Below are positions 26,398-37,390 of a stretch of 64,000 nt of DNA, piece by piece (positions within the stretch are counted from its first letter, which is position 1; each line of letters starts with the position of its first letter). The translations under genes and the position numbers were made by a program. Origin of the DNA: VXNE01 sp965261535 (GTDB lineage: Bacteria; Pseudomonadota; Gammaproteobacteria; Pseudomonadales; Azotimanducaceae); assembly GCA_965261535.1 (NCBI GenBank), contig OZ253469.1, forward strand, positions 3,100,001 through 3,164,000, read 5' to 3'. The notes beneath the pieces were generated by a model, which saw only the letters and a list, made by a program, of their open reading frames with translations, made no database searches and was not told the origin of the DNA.

Positions 26398-26456
26398 TGG
26401 CAATTCCGGGTTCGGGTGACAGTGCCGACGTAATCTTGCTGTATTGCCGAAGCAAT

Positions 26457-28754
26457 TCAAACCACGACCTCCGGCAACTCGTAGTGCGGCACGACGCGGC
26501 CGAGGCCCATGCGCACCATTTCGGCGCGGATGAAACGCAGTATTTCGTCGGCGTCGTCCATGCGCAGCGCGCGCGCCAGAATGCGCCGACAGTCGCGAAC
26601 GGACACGTGGCGGATGACCCATTTCACTTTTGGCAAGTGGGTGGCGTTCATCGACAGCACGTCGTAGCCCATGGCGACGCATAGCACCGCGCCTTCCGGC
26701 GTACCCGCGAGTTCGCCGCAGATGCCGACACCCTTGCGTTCGGCGTGACCCGCCTTGGCGACTTCCCTTAGCGCCCGCAGCACAGCCGGATGCACTTCTC
26801 GATATAGCGGCGCGACCTGCGGGTTGTTCCTGTCGACCGCGAGCATGTACTGCGTCAGGTCGTTGGAGCCGACGGCGAGAAAGTCCACCTCCCTCGCGAT
26901 TCGTCGCGCCTGGTAGACGGCGGCGGGCACTTCGATCATGACCCCGATGAGGGGCCGCTTCACGTCGAAGCCTTCTTCCGTCACTTCCCGGTGCGCGCGG
27001 TGCACCAACCTGCGCGACTCGTACACTTCCGACATGCTGCTTACCATCGGCAGCATGATGCGCAGGATGCCCTCGAGTCCGGCGTTGGCCTTGATCATGG
27101 CGCGCACCTGCGACATGAAGATCTCCGGGTGATCGAGCGTTACGCGGATGCCTCGCCACCCGAGAAAAGGGTTCTCTTCGGAGATGGGAAAGTACGAAAG
27201 TGACTTGTCGCCGCCGATGTCCAGGGTCCGCATCGTGACCGGACGCGGGTCGAAGGCTTCCATGTGCTCGCGATAGACGGCGCGCTGCTCCTCCTCGGTG
27301 GGGAAGCGGTCCTCGGTCATGAACGGCACTTCCGTGCGGAACAGACCGATCCCCTCGGCTCCGCGATCGAGGGACCGCGTGATGTCGCCCACCAGGCCGA
27401 TGTTTACCCACAGCGCGACGCGTTGACCGTCTCGGGTGGTGCAGGGAAGGTCTCGCAATTCTTCGAGTTCCTCGGCGAATTCACGTTCTTCTTCCATCAA
27501 CGCGGCGTAGTGTTCAATCACCGAACGCGATGGATTCGCCACGACCTGGCCGTAGAATCCGTCCACGATCAGCGTGTTCTGTTCGACCCCGTAGAGCGGG
27601 ACGTCCACCGCGCCCATGACCGTCGGGACATCGAGCGCGCGCGCCAGGATGGCGACGTGGGAGTTGGCTGAGCCTCTCAGCGAGACGATGCCGCGCAATC
27701 GTCCCACCGGTATGTCGGCGAGCATGGCCGCCGTGAGCTGGTCGCCCACAAGCACCGTGTTTTCCGGGAAGTCAATCTTGCGCTGCCGGATGTCCCGCAG
27801 GTAGCTCAGCACCCGCTGACCCAGTTCGCGCACATCGGCCGCGCGCTCGCGCAGGTAAGAGTCCCGCATCTCCTCGAACGCGCGGGTGTGTTCCAGGATG
27901 ACCTGCTTGAGAGCGCCCTGCGCCCACTCTCCCTCGAGGATACGTTCGCGGATCTCCTCCGCCAGCGCGTCGTCGTCGAGCATCCCGAGATATGCGTCGA
28001 ACAGGACGCGTTCCTCCTCCGGCAGCGCCGAGAGTTGTCGACTCGCGTGTTCGATGTCGTTGCGCACGTGCCCGATGGCGCGGTCGAGCATCTCGAGTTC
28101 GGCGGCGATGTCTTCCGCCGCCTTGTCCGGCACGGTCTCGAGGGCGGCGCCGGGATGCATCACCACGGCGGTGCCGATGGCGATGCCAGGGGCGCCGGAC
28201 ACGCCGGCGAAGCGCGTATCCAGCTGCTCTCTCTTTGGCTTGGCCAGCGCGTCGATGTCGCCGGCCGCTTCCGCGTGGGCGATGACTGCGGCGAGCTGCG
28301 CCGACAGGGTACTGAGAAAGGCTTCGTCGTCCTCGTCGAATTTGCGCCTTTCGCGTTGACGTACGATGAGGACGCCCAGCACGCGACGCCGATGAATGAT
28401 CGGAACGCCAAGAAACGCGTGGAACGCTTCTTCGCCCATTTCCTCCAGGTGCAGGAAACGGGGATGCCGCGGCGCGTCGTCGAGATTGATGGGCTCGGCG
28501 CGCTCGGCCACCAGCCCGACCAGACCTTCCTCCGGTCCGACCGCGACGCGGCCCACAGCATCCGCGTTCGATCCGTGGCTGGCGGCGAATTGAAACTTGC
28601 CGGTACCTCGGTCGAGGATGTAGATCGAACAGAGCTCGGTCGCCATGGCGGTGCGCACGCGGGTGACGATCGTGTTCAGCGCTGCTCGGAAACTCGATGT
28701 CGCATTGACGTCCTGGACGATTTCGCGGAGGTCATCGAGTACGCCGTTGCTCAC
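26457..28754 (-). CDS. ptsP: Phosphoenolpyruvate-protein phosphotransferase with GAF domain (EI-Ntr)
   Basis: A 765-residue enzyme I of the nitrogen-type phosphotransfer system. It passes phosphate from PEP to NPr and EIIA-Ntr, a regulatory chain affecting potassium, nitrogen and stress responses. An N-terminal GAF domain (about residues 1 to 165, starting VLDDLREIVQDV) can sense glutamine or 2-oxoglutarate in relatives. The EI part contains the phospho-histidine segment LRGSANSHVAILARAL, the FRTEVPFM block, and the C-terminal PEP-binding SNDLTQYMLAVDRN with GICGELAG. GTG 28754 overlaps the rppH stop (GTGA), so the pair is translationally coupled. Confidence 0.95.
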   Translation of the reverse strand: MSNGVLDDLREIVQDVNATSSFRAALNTIVTRVRTAMATELCSIYILDRGTGKFQFAASHGSNADAVGRVAVGPEEGLVGLVAERAEPINLDDAPRHPRFLHLEEMGEEAFHAFLGVPIIHRRRVLGVLIVRQRERRKFDEDDEAFLSTLSAQLAAVIAHAEAAGDIDALAKPKREQLDTRFAGVSGAPGIAIGTAVVMHPGAALETVPDKAAEDIAAELEMLDRAIGHVRNDIEHASRQLSALPEEERVLFDAYLGMLDDDALAEEIRERILEGEWAQGALKQVILEHTRAFEEMRDSYLRERAADVRELGQRVLSYLRDIRQRKIDFPENTVLVGDQLTAAMLADIPVGRLRGIVSLRGSANSHVAILARALDVPTVMGAVDVPLYGVEQNTLIVDGFYGQVVANPSRSVIEHYAALMEEEREFAEELEELRDLPCTTRDGQRVALWVNIGLVGDITRSLDRGAEGIGLFRTEVPFMTEDRFPTEEEQRAVYREHMEAFDPRPVTMRTLDIGGDKSLSYFPISEENPFLGWRGIRVTLDHPEIFMSQVRAMIKANAGLEGILRIMLPMVSSMSEVYESRRLVHRAHREVTEEGFDVKRPLIGVMIEVPAAVYQARRIAREVDFLAVGSNDLTQYMLAVDRNNPQVAPLYREVHPAVLRALREVAKAGHAERKGVGICGELAGTPEGAVLCVAMGYDVLSMNATHLPKVKWVIRHVSVRDCRRILARALRMDDADEILRFIRAEMVRMGLGRVVPHYELPEVVV

Positions 28755-29269
28755 GGCTGGTCAACGACGATCAGTGATGGAGCGAACTCGCGCAGCGCGC
28801 GCCGGTAGACGTTCCGCTTGAAGCTGACCACCGGGGTCAGCGGATACCAGTAGCTCACCCACGACCAGTGGTCGAACTCGGGTTTGCGGGAACACTCGAG
28901 ATTCACAAGCGAATCGTCGCCGAGCAGGCGGAGCAGGAACCATTTTTGCTTCTGTCCGACGAATCTGGGCGTGGTGACAGGCCGACTCTTTTGGCGCAGA
29001 TACCGTTTCGGCAACCGGTAGCGCAACCAGCCTCGCGTCGAGGCGACGATCTCAACGCTGCCGCGCCGGACGCCTACTTCCTCATAAAGCTCCCGGTATA
29101 GCGCGGTTTCGGGTGACTCGTCGCGCAGGATGCCGCCCTGGGGAAACTGCCAGGCGTCGTAACCGCCGACGCGACGCGCCCACAGTACCTGTCCCCGATC
29201 ATTGGCCAGGACCATGCCGACGTTCGACCGATAGCCGTGCGCGTCGATATTGTCCCGCGTCCTTCCCAT
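28751..29269 (-). CDS. rppH: RNA pyrophosphohydrolase (Nudix)
   Basis: A 172-residue Nudix hydrolase that removes pyrophosphate from the 5' end of mRNA and so triggers decay. The N-terminal AHGYRSNVGMVL and WQFPQGGILRDESPETALYR lead into ELYEEVG; together these give the G-x5-E-x7-REL-x2-EE Nudix box. ATG 29269 places the family N-terminus a few residues in; the frame is open upstream to 29368 without similarity. The rppH-ptsP order is typical of gammaproteobacteria. A palindrome, TTGTCAA-C-TTGACAA, lies 23 bp upstream of the start. Confidence 0.93.
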   Translation of the reverse strand: MGRTRDNIDAHGYRSNVGMVLANDRGQVLWARRVGGYDAWQFPQGGILRDESPETALYRELYEEVGVRRGSVEIVASTRGWLRYRLPKRYLRQKSRPVTTPRFVGQKQKWFLLRLLGDDSLVNLECSRKPEFDHWSWVSYWYPLTPVVSFKRNVYRRALREFAPSLIVVDQP

Positions 29270-29291
29270 GCGGGCGATTGTTCCACAGAAG

Positions 29292-29306
29292 TTGTCAACT
29301 TGACAA
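29292..29306. promoter_or_regulatory. Perfect short palindrome upstream of rppH
   Basis: TTGTCAA and TTGACAA arms around a single C form a perfect seven-base inverted repeat, 23 bp before the rppH start. The size and spacing suit a dimeric repressor site or part of the promoter (TTGACA is a -35 hexamer on both strands), but no matching -10 was found at the right distance. The rest of the gap up to the HicB-like gene at 29643 shows no gene, hairpin or repeat that I can support. Confidence 0.35.
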
Positions 29307-29643
29307 AAAGTGATTGATTCAAGGCGGTTTTTCGGAAGCCGCGAAGGCGACAGCCCGCAAAAGTTCAACAGTGGCGCGAACCTGCGCGGTTTGCGCCGAA
29401 TGCTTGCGCAGAAGCGACAGGCATCATCGGTCCCCTCGCGCCTCGAACGCCGCTTGCGCGAGCGCCACGAGGTCGCGCCCGCCTAACTGGGAGGCCGAAG
29501 TTCGATGTTCGGGTCGTTTTACAACGGTCGCATTGGGAAGCGTATGAACCTAGGACGAAGCCTGATGGAATGAAAGCTGATCCCGATATATTCGGCTCTA
29601 TTATGGGGTCCAATCCGGTCGCACGGTCCACACTATCCGCTGG

Positions 29644-30057
29644 TCATCCAGGCAGCGCCGTGAACGCTTCTCTTGTTCTTCTTGGTCGTGGCAACGTCAC
29701 GACTTTTTGAAGCATTCTCGCCGTTTGATGAACCGTCGAGGCGCGTCGCTTGCTACCTTCTTCGTACGGCGATCCGTACTCTTCGATTCCAAGACCCGCC
29801 TTGGCTTGCTCCCTAATGGCCGTCGCGTACAAGTCCAAGTACTTTTGTTCGGCTGGCAGGAAGATTTTGTCGATCGTTCCGTTTTCTAAAGCGAAAGTGA
29901 TCTGCGCGCGGATCGCGTCTTTGAGATCGCGCAAAGCATCATCGAACGAAGTGCAGTATCCGCGCAGGCTCATTTCCAGCGCGATCGCGCACCACTGACC
30001 ATCTTCGATCAGTCCAAGAACGCTGATATCTGGCATGGGTGGCAAGGATTTTGGCAT
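29644..30057 (-). CDS. HicB-like small protein (tentative)
   Basis: A 137-residue protein whose first half resembles the HicB antitoxin fold: SVLGLIEDGQWCAIALEMSL, then GYCTSFDDALRDLKDAIRAQ. This is a beta hairpin followed by a helix of the type that in HicB packs against the HicA toxin. A tail of about 60 residues is basic and ends in RPRRTREAFTALPG. No HicA (a small dsRBD-like protein with a GSH motif) is seen next to it. It could equally be an unrelated hypothetical protein. ATG 30057 was used; ATG 30036 is an alternative. Confidence 0.45.
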   Translation of the reverse strand: MPKSLPPMPDISVLGLIEDGQWCAIALEMSLRGYCTSFDDALRDLKDAIRAQITFALENGTIDKIFLPAEQKYLDLYATAIREQAKAGLGIEEYGSPYEEGSKRRASTVHQTARMLQKVVTLPRPRRTREAFTALPG

Positions 30058-30148
30058 GTCGTATTCGGTCAGGCTCGTACTAGCGCGCGGCGCTCGACCG
30101 TCCGTTTTCCTCGATCAGCTTTTCGTAGGTGAGCCGCATGGCCAGCGG

Positions 30149-30376
30149 TCACGAATTCGTGTCCGCCCAAGTCTGCATGACGGGGCGGCGCTTCGCCAGC
30201 AGATCGTCTCGCGCGTAGGCTGCGATCGTCTTGCCGCCCTCGACGCGCGCCAGCGCGAACTTCGCGGTAGCGTCCTTGCCCGACAGCGCGAGGGGCCGGA
30301 GCACGTTGATGATTGCCGCTGTGCCCGCAGTGTCGACGGGCATTGCGCCCAGCTTCGGCAGGATGTGCATCGCCAT
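30149..30376 (-). pseudogene. Internally deleted tyrosine integrase remnant
   Basis: About 75 codons read as two distant parts of a P4-type integrase joined together. MAMHILPKLGAMPVDTAG and NVLRPLALSGKDATAK match the core-binding end of the intact integrase at 35892 (YVLPRIGGMLVNKVG and LRPIALAGKHATVK). FALARVEGGKTIAAYARDDL then LAKRRPVMQTWAD matches its extreme C-terminus with the catalytic tyrosine. Roughly 180 residues, including both catalytic arginines, are missing between K and FALA. The N-terminal domain is also gone: a TGA lies just upstream of the first ATG in this frame. Clearly non-functional. Confidence 0.75.
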
Positions 30377-30453
30377 GCGGTGTCACCAGCCTGCGGCGGA
30401 TTTCACTTCTTTCACATAAGCTATGATCCGCCAAAGCACGTTATCGAGCGGAC

Positions 30454-32523
<2,070 letters not shown>

Positions 32524-32524
32524 C

Positions 32525-33967
32525 CTACCTCTCGGCCCGCCAACGCAGGTTCAGCGAGCGCGCCGCTTCCACATCGTCGAGACGTTTGGCGGGCAGGGTA
32601 TGCGGTGCCGACTTGACCAGTTCCGGGTTGGAAGCGGCTTCGGCGAGGACACTGGTCATCGCTTCCACGAACGCGTCTATCGCTTCCTTCGACTCCGTCT
32701 CCGTGGGTTCGATGAGAAAGCACTCCGGCACCAGTAGCGGGAAGTAGGTGGTCGGCGCGTGCACGCCGTAGTCGAGCAGGCGCTTCGCGAAGTCCAAGGC
32801 CGAGACGCGGTACTCGCGTTTCTGCTTGGCCAGCGTCACGATGAACTCGTGGCAGGCGCGCCGGTCCGGATAGGCGATGTCGAAACCCGCGTGCCGCAGC
32901 CTCGCGGCCAGGTAGTTGGCGTTCAGCGTCGCGAACTCGCCCACGCGGCGCATGCCGTCGCTGCCGAGCATCAGGGCGTAGGCCAGGGCGCGCAGGAGAA
33001 TGCCCGCGTTGCCCATGAAGGCGGACAGCCGCCCGATGGTCTGCGGCGGTTCCGTCCAGCGATAGCCCTCGGGCGTCTTTTCGACGAGCGGCCCTGGCAG
33101 GTAGGGTGCCAATAATTCTCCGGCCCCCACCGGCCCCGCGCCGGGGCCGCCACCACCGTGGGGCGTGGCGAACGTCTTGTGCAGGTTCAGGTGCAGGACG
33201 TCGAAACCCATGTCAGCCGGTTTCACCTTGCCCAGGACCGCATTCAGGTTCGCGCCGTCGTAGTACAGCAAGCCGCCGGCGTCGTGAACGATGGCGGCGA
33301 TTTCCTCGATACGCCGTTCGAATAGGCCGCAAGTAGACGGATTGGTGGTCATGAGTCCCGCCGTCGCCGGCCCGACCGCCGCCTTCAGGGCTTCGATATC
33401 GACATCCCCATTGCGTCCGACCGCCACCTCGCGCACCACGCAGCCGCACATCGAGGCCGTCGCGGGGTTGGTGCCGTGCGCCGTTGTGGGTACGAGTATC
33501 TCGTTGCGTTGGTTATCGCCACGTGCGGCGTGGTATGCGCGGATCATGGCTACGCCGGAGAATTCGCCCTGGGCGCCGGCCATGGGTGTCAACGAAACTT
33601 CGCGCATGCCCGTAGCGCGTTTGAGGATTTCCTGGAGATCATAAAGGCATGACAGAAAGCCCTGGCTTACGGACATCGGGGCCAGGGGATGCCGGTCCAG
33701 GAAGCCGCGGGCGCTTGCCGCCCGGTGCGCGCCCCTCGGGTTGTACTTCATCGTGCACGACCCGAGCGGATAGAACTGCGTATCGATGGAGAAGTTGCGG
33801 CTCGACAAGCGCGTGTAGTGCCGCACGGCCTGCAGTTCCGAAACCTCCGGCAATGCGGGCGGTCGCTCCCGCAGCGCCGACCGGGGCAGGTCTTCGATGG
33901 ATTCGGGCGGCGGAACCTGGGCGCTGGCGCGCCGGTCCGTTCGGGCGAGATCGAATATCGTGTCCAT
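32525..33967 (-). CDS. gcvPB: Glycine dehydrogenase (decarboxylating) subunit 2
   Basis: A 480-residue PLP-containing half of the split P-protein of the glycine cleavage system, which decarboxylates glycine and passes the aminomethyl group to GcvH. The PLP lysine region LNLHKTFATPHGGGGPG is present, with the upstream LPLGSCTMKYNPR-type block (seen as FYPLGSCTMKYNPRG) and GAQGEFSGV. Length fits split subunit 2. It starts 10 bp after gcvPA, forming a two-gene operon. GcvH and GcvT genes are not in the window. Confidence 0.95.
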   Translation of the reverse strand: MDTIFDLARTDRRASAQVPPPESIEDLPRSALRERPPALPEVSELQAVRHYTRLSSRNFSIDTQFYPLGSCTMKYNPRGAHRAASARGFLDRHPLAPMSVSQGFLSCLYDLQEILKRATGMREVSLTPMAGAQGEFSGVAMIRAYHAARGDNQRNEILVPTTAHGTNPATASMCGCVVREVAVGRNGDVDIEALKAAVGPATAGLMTTNPSTCGLFERRIEEIAAIVHDAGGLLYYDGANLNAVLGKVKPADMGFDVLHLNLHKTFATPHGGGGPGAGPVGAGELLAPYLPGPLVEKTPEGYRWTEPPQTIGRLSAFMGNAGILLRALAYALMLGSDGMRRVGEFATLNANYLAARLRHAGFDIAYPDRRACHEFIVTLAKQKREYRVSALDFAKRLLDYGVHAPTTYFPLLVPECFLIEPTETESKEAIDAFVEAMTSVLAEAASNPELVKSAPHTLPAKRLDDVEAARSLNLRWRAER

Positions 33968-33977
33968 CAGAACGCTT

Positions 33978-35348
33978 TCACGACAGACCCTTCAAGGCAT
34001 CGGCAAACTGGCCGATGTCCTTGGCTGTGCGCTTTTCCGTCGCACATACGAGGAGACAGTCGTCCAGGTCGCTGAAGTATGGTCCAAGCGCGAGTCCGCC
34101 CAATATGCCCCGCTCTGCCAGCGCTTCGACAACGGGCTGCGCCGGTCGCGCGAGACGCACGACGCATTCGTGGAAGTAAGGCGCGTCGAATCGCTGCGGC
34201 AGATCCAGCGCGGCTACCAATTCGCGCGTTCGCGCGTGGCAGGCGGCGGCGACGTTGCGCAATCCTTCGGGTCCGAGAAGGCTCAGGTGGATGGTGGCGG
34301 CGGTCACCAGCAAACCCTGGTTCGTGCAGATGTTCGAGGTGGCCTTGGCCCGCCGGATGTGTTGTTCGCGCGCCTGCAGCGTCAGCGTGAAGCCGGGCTT
34401 GCCGTCGAGATCCCGGGTGCGGCCGACAATGCGTCCCGGCATTTGTCGCACCAACGATTGGCGAGCGCAGATGAATCCGAACGACGGCCCGCCGGAAGCC
34501 ATCGGGATGCCGAGCGGTTGGCCGTCGCCGCAGGCGATATCCGCGCCGTCGGCGCCCCAGTCCGCGGGCGGCCTGAGCAAGCCGAGGGTCAACGGGTTGA
34601 CGCAAGCGATCGTCAACGCGCCGCATTCGTGCGCCTGGTCCGTCACGGTGTCGACGTCTTCCAGCAGTCCGAAAAAGTTGGGCTGCTGAACGACGACAGC
34701 GGCCGGTGCCTCTGGTAGACGGGTCAGCAGACCCGCATCCGCCAAACCGTCCTCGCCGTGCGGCAGTTGTACGATATCGATGTCCTGGTGGCGGACGATG
34801 TTGCGCGCGGCGGCGACATATAGCGGATGCACCGCGCCTGCCAGGGCGACGCTCCGCCTTTCACCCGCCGACCTGCCTCTCGATCGCCTCTCACCGGCGC
34901 GAACCGCCATCAGGATAGCTTCGGCGAGTCCCGAGCCGCCGTCGTACACGGACGCGTTGCAAACATCCATGCCCGTCAATTCGGCCATCATGGTCTGGAA
35001 CTCGTAGACCAGTTGCAGCGTTCCCTGGCTCGCTTCCGCCTGGTACGGCGTATAGGCGGTCATGAATTCTCCCCGGCTGGCGATGTCCCAGACCGCAGAT
35101 GGAATGTGGTGGTCGTAGGAGCCGGCGCCAAGAAAACACGGTCCTGTCTCGTCTGCGCGCGCTCTTTCCTCCATGCGGCGCAGGATTTCCATTTCCAACA
35201 TGCCCTCGGCATGCGCGGCCGCGGTTTCGCCGTCGCAGTGTTCGCGCAGGGTTGCCGGAATCTCGGCGAACAGTTCGTCGACGCTGTCCACGCCGACGAC
35301 TGCCAGCATGGATGACACGTCGGCTGGGGTGTGTGGGATGAAGGGCAT
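33978..35348 (-). CDS. gcvPA: Glycine dehydrogenase (decarboxylating) subunit 1
   Basis: A 456-residue non-PLP half of the split P-protein, forming a heterotetramer with GcvPB. Signatures are FIPHTPADVSSMLAVVGV at the start, FLGAGSYDHHIPSAVWDI, TPYQAEASQGTLQLVYEFQT, MMAELTGMDVCNASVYDGGS and CTNQGLLVTAATIHLSLLG. ATG 35348 is used because the family N-terminus begins there; the open frame further upstream reads through intergenic repeats. The 540 bp before it carry two kinds of direct repeat, listed separately, and an AT-rich stretch before the integrase. Confidence 0.95.
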   Translation of the reverse strand: MPFIPHTPADVSSMLAVVGVDSVDELFAEIPATLREHCDGETAAAHAEGMLEMEILRRMEERARADETGPCFLGAGSYDHHIPSAVWDIASRGEFMTAYTPYQAEASQGTLQLVYEFQTMMAELTGMDVCNASVYDGGSGLAEAILMAVRAGERRSRGRSAGERRSVALAGAVHPLYVAAARNIVRHQDIDIVQLPHGEDGLADAGLLTRLPEAPAAVVVQQPNFFGLLEDVDTVTDQAHECGALTIACVNPLTLGLLRPPADWGADGADIACGDGQPLGIPMASGGPSFGFICARQSLVRQMPGRIVGRTRDLDGKPGFTLTLQAREQHIRRAKATSNICTNQGLLVTAATIHLSLLGPEGLRNVAAACHARTRELVAALDLPQRFDAPYFHECVVRLARPAQPVVEALAERGILGGLALGPYFSDLDDCLLVCATEKRTAKDIGQFADALKGLS

Positions 35349-35409
35349 CGCCGCTATGTCTTCGTTTCGTAGTCGCCGCGGTGCGGCATGGCGCTCGGCG
35401 CGAGCGTGC

Positions 35410-35477
35410 CCCACAGCCGACGCCTTCGGCTTCGGCCGTTTCTTGCGAGTGACCCACAGCCGGCGCCTTCGGCTCCG
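35410..35477. repeat. Pair of 25-bp direct repeats with internal inverted symmetry
   Basis: Two 25-bp copies (35410 to 35434 and 35453 to 35477) begin CCCACAGCCG and contain CGCCTTCGGCT. They differ at two positions. They lie in the long gap between gcvPA and the integrase and directly precede the 74-bp repeats. The core GCCTTCGGC is a perfect stem around TTC, so each copy can form a small hairpin, as in REP-type intergenic elements. Confidence 0.5.
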
Positions 35478-35482
35478 CCTGT

Positions 35483-35669
35483 GGCCCGGCCCCGCTCGTC
35501 GCCCATGGAACAACCGCTCCCTGTCGCTAACGCTCCCCGGAAGCGTTTGTTCCATGGGAGGGGTGCCCCCTCGCGCTCCCCGGCTGAAGGCTCCTGGCCC
35601 GGCCCCGCTCGTCGCCCATGGAACAATCGCGCCTCGTCGCTGGCGCTCCCCAGAGGCGTTTGTTCCATG
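35483..35669. repeat. Two 74-bp direct repeats, each with a 10-bp inverted repeat
   Basis: Copies at 35483 to 35556 and 35596 to 35669 are the same length and differ at only about ten positions. Each starts GGCCCGGCCCCGCTCGTCGC and holds CATGGAACAA near its middle and its complement TTGTTCCATG at the end, giving a 10-bp stem with a loop of roughly 30 bases. Loop differences leave the stem untouched. They lie in the 540-bp space between gcvPA and the integrase. The pattern suggests an intergenic REP/BIME- or MITE-like repeat family. The remainder of the gap (35670 to 35891) is AT-richer with no recognisable gene. Confidence 0.65.
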
Positions 35670-35891
35670 TAGTTACGCACAACCATCCAGGCGCAAGCCC
35701 AATGCGGCGCATGATGTGTCATTTCGTCATTTAACCCATTGATAATAATATATTTCATTCGCAATTCGCTAACCTCACGGGTGCTCTCCAAGCTCCCGAA
35801 AGTCTCGTTCCGTTCGCCTATTTTTGTGGGGCTCATTGTGTTGTCACCGTAGGTCATTTAGGCTAATTCCGACCACTCAAGGAACAGTCCC

Positions 35892-37049
35892 ATGCCCCGA
35901 TTGTCGCGCAATGCCCTCTCCGCCGCCATGGTGCGCTCCGCCGGCCCCGGCAACTACGTCGACGGCAACGGCCTGATGCTCCGCGTACGCAAGAGTGGTA
36001 CGCGGCAGTGGATACAGCGCTTGATAATTCACGGGAGACGCGTGGACCTTGGCCTCGGCAGCGCCGACCTCGTCAAGCTTGCCGACGCCCGCAAGGCCGC
36101 GGCGGACAACCGGGCTATTGCCAGGACAGGCGGCGATCCCCGACGCTCGCGGGTGCCGACGTTCGAGAAGGCGGAGAAGATCTGCTTCGCAGAGAAGCGG
36201 GACACCTGGCGCTCCAACAGCCCTGCAAATAACTGGCGTTCGGCCATGGACCGCTACGTGCTGCCCAGGATTGGCGGCATGCTGGTGAACAAGGTCGGCA
36301 GCGCGGCAGTCTATGAGGTGCTGCGCCCGATCGCGCTGGCCGGCAAGCACGCCACGGTGAAGGTCGCCGGGGCGGCGATCACGGCGGTGCTGGAGTGGGC
36401 GCGAATCTCGGAATTCCGCTCGGAAGGCTCGCCGGTGGAGACGGTACGGCGTCAACTGCCGAAACGGGCGGGCGGTCCCAAGCACCACGACGCGCTGCAC
36501 TTCTCCGAGGTGGGCAATGCGCTGGCGCGGATCGACTCGGGACAGTGCATGCCCTCGACCAAGCGGGCCATGCGGTTCACGGCGCTGACGGCGGCCCGGC
36601 AGGTGGAGGTCAGGCGGGCGACCTGGGACCAGTTCGACCTCGAGGCCGCGGTGTGGACCAAGCCGGCAGAGGCGACCAAGACGGCCAAGTCCCACCGTGT
36701 GCCGCTGTCCCGTCAGGCGCTGGACGTGCTGGCCGAAGCCGGGAAGGCGACGCGGGGCGCGCTTGTGTTCCCCGGCAACCGTCCCGGCGCGATGATGGGC
36801 AACTCGGTGATGACGAATGCGCTCCGCACCGCCGGGATCGCAGCGTCCGGCCACGGGTTCCGGTCGAGCTTCAAGGACTGGGCCCGCCAGCACGACGTGG
36901 ACGAGCTGCTCTCGGAGTTTGCGCTGGCCCACGTCGAGGGCTCGGCGACGGTGGCCGCCTACGCCCGCGACGACCTCCTGGAGAAGCGGCGCCCGGTCAT
37001 GCAGCGGTGGGCCGACTGCATCTCTTCAGGTAACGAAAAGCCCATTTAG
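35892..37049 (+). CDS. Tyrosine-type site-specific integrase (P4-like)
   Basis: A 385-residue integrase with the P4-type layout: an N-terminal DUF4102-like arm domain (RSAGPGNYVDGNGLMLRVRK, GLGSADLVKLADARKAA), a core-binding domain (about residues 90 to 190), and a catalytic domain. The catalytic residues are visible: the first Arg in TALTAARQVEVR, HGFR (His and second Arg) in SGHGFRSSFKDWARQ, His in ALAHVEG, and the nucleophile Tyr in VAAYARDDLLEKRR. It appears intact and probably marks the left end of the accessory region. No tRNA target is adjacent, and no att repeat was identified. Confidence 0.92.
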   Translation: MPRLSRNALSAAMVRSAGPGNYVDGNGLMLRVRKSGTRQWIQRLIIHGRRVDLGLGSADLVKLADARKAAADNRAIARTGGDPRRSRVPTFEKAEKICFAEKRDTWRSNSPANNWRSAMDRYVLPRIGGMLVNKVGSAAVYEVLRPIALAGKHATVKVAGAAITAVLEWARISEFRSEGSPVETVRRQLPKRAGGPKHHDALHFSEVGNALARIDSGQCMPSTKRAMRFTALTAARQVEVRRATWDQFDLEAAVWTKPAEATKTAKSHRVPLSRQALDVLAEAGKATRGALVFPGNRPGAMMGNSVMTNALRTAGIAASGHGFRSSFKDWARQHDVDELLSEFALAHVEGSATVAAYARDDLLEKRRPVMQRWADCISSGNEKPI

Positions 37050-37390
37050 TCGGCGCCATTTGTACCTTGAGCGAATCATCTGCGCGACTTCCTCAGCGAT
37101 CTCGATCAATTGTTCATGGGCATCGGAGCTACCACCAGGTTCATCAGCACTATGGATGTCGGGAATCGGACCGCTACTGTGCAGGGACTTCGTCTCATTT
37201 CTGCCGTTGACAATGCCGCGGGGGTATCGGTTCCAGGGCCGCCATTCTCGATTCCAGATCGTAGCATGTGTCTGGAGTCAATCGTGGCAGTCGCATGCGT
37301 GGTCCGCAAGTCTCGGCCGTTTTTGCGCTGTTGAATGCGGGGGCTTGCTCAGGATCAAGGGGTGCAGCACATCAAAGCAGCAACTGGATT
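37050..37390. other. Spacer without a recognisable gene
   Basis: The 341 bp between the integrase and the DUF1513 gene have short open frames on both strands, but none has a ribosome site, a domain or coding bias that I can support. The base composition is lower in GC than the flanks. It may hold the right half of an attachment site or decayed DNA. Confidence 0.5.

Noticed and set aside
27888..28808. Long open frame of 306 codons opposite ptsP
   Set aside because: It is antisense to the strongly conserved ptsP gene, is rich in arginine and alanine, and shows no domain. High GC produces such shadow frames throughout the window.
35738..35775. GATAATAATATATTTC-like stretch as a Fur box
   Set aside because: Only one half resembles the Fur consensus, it lies before gcvPA and the integrase and not before the iron operon, and the AT-rich DNA around it makes chance matches likely.
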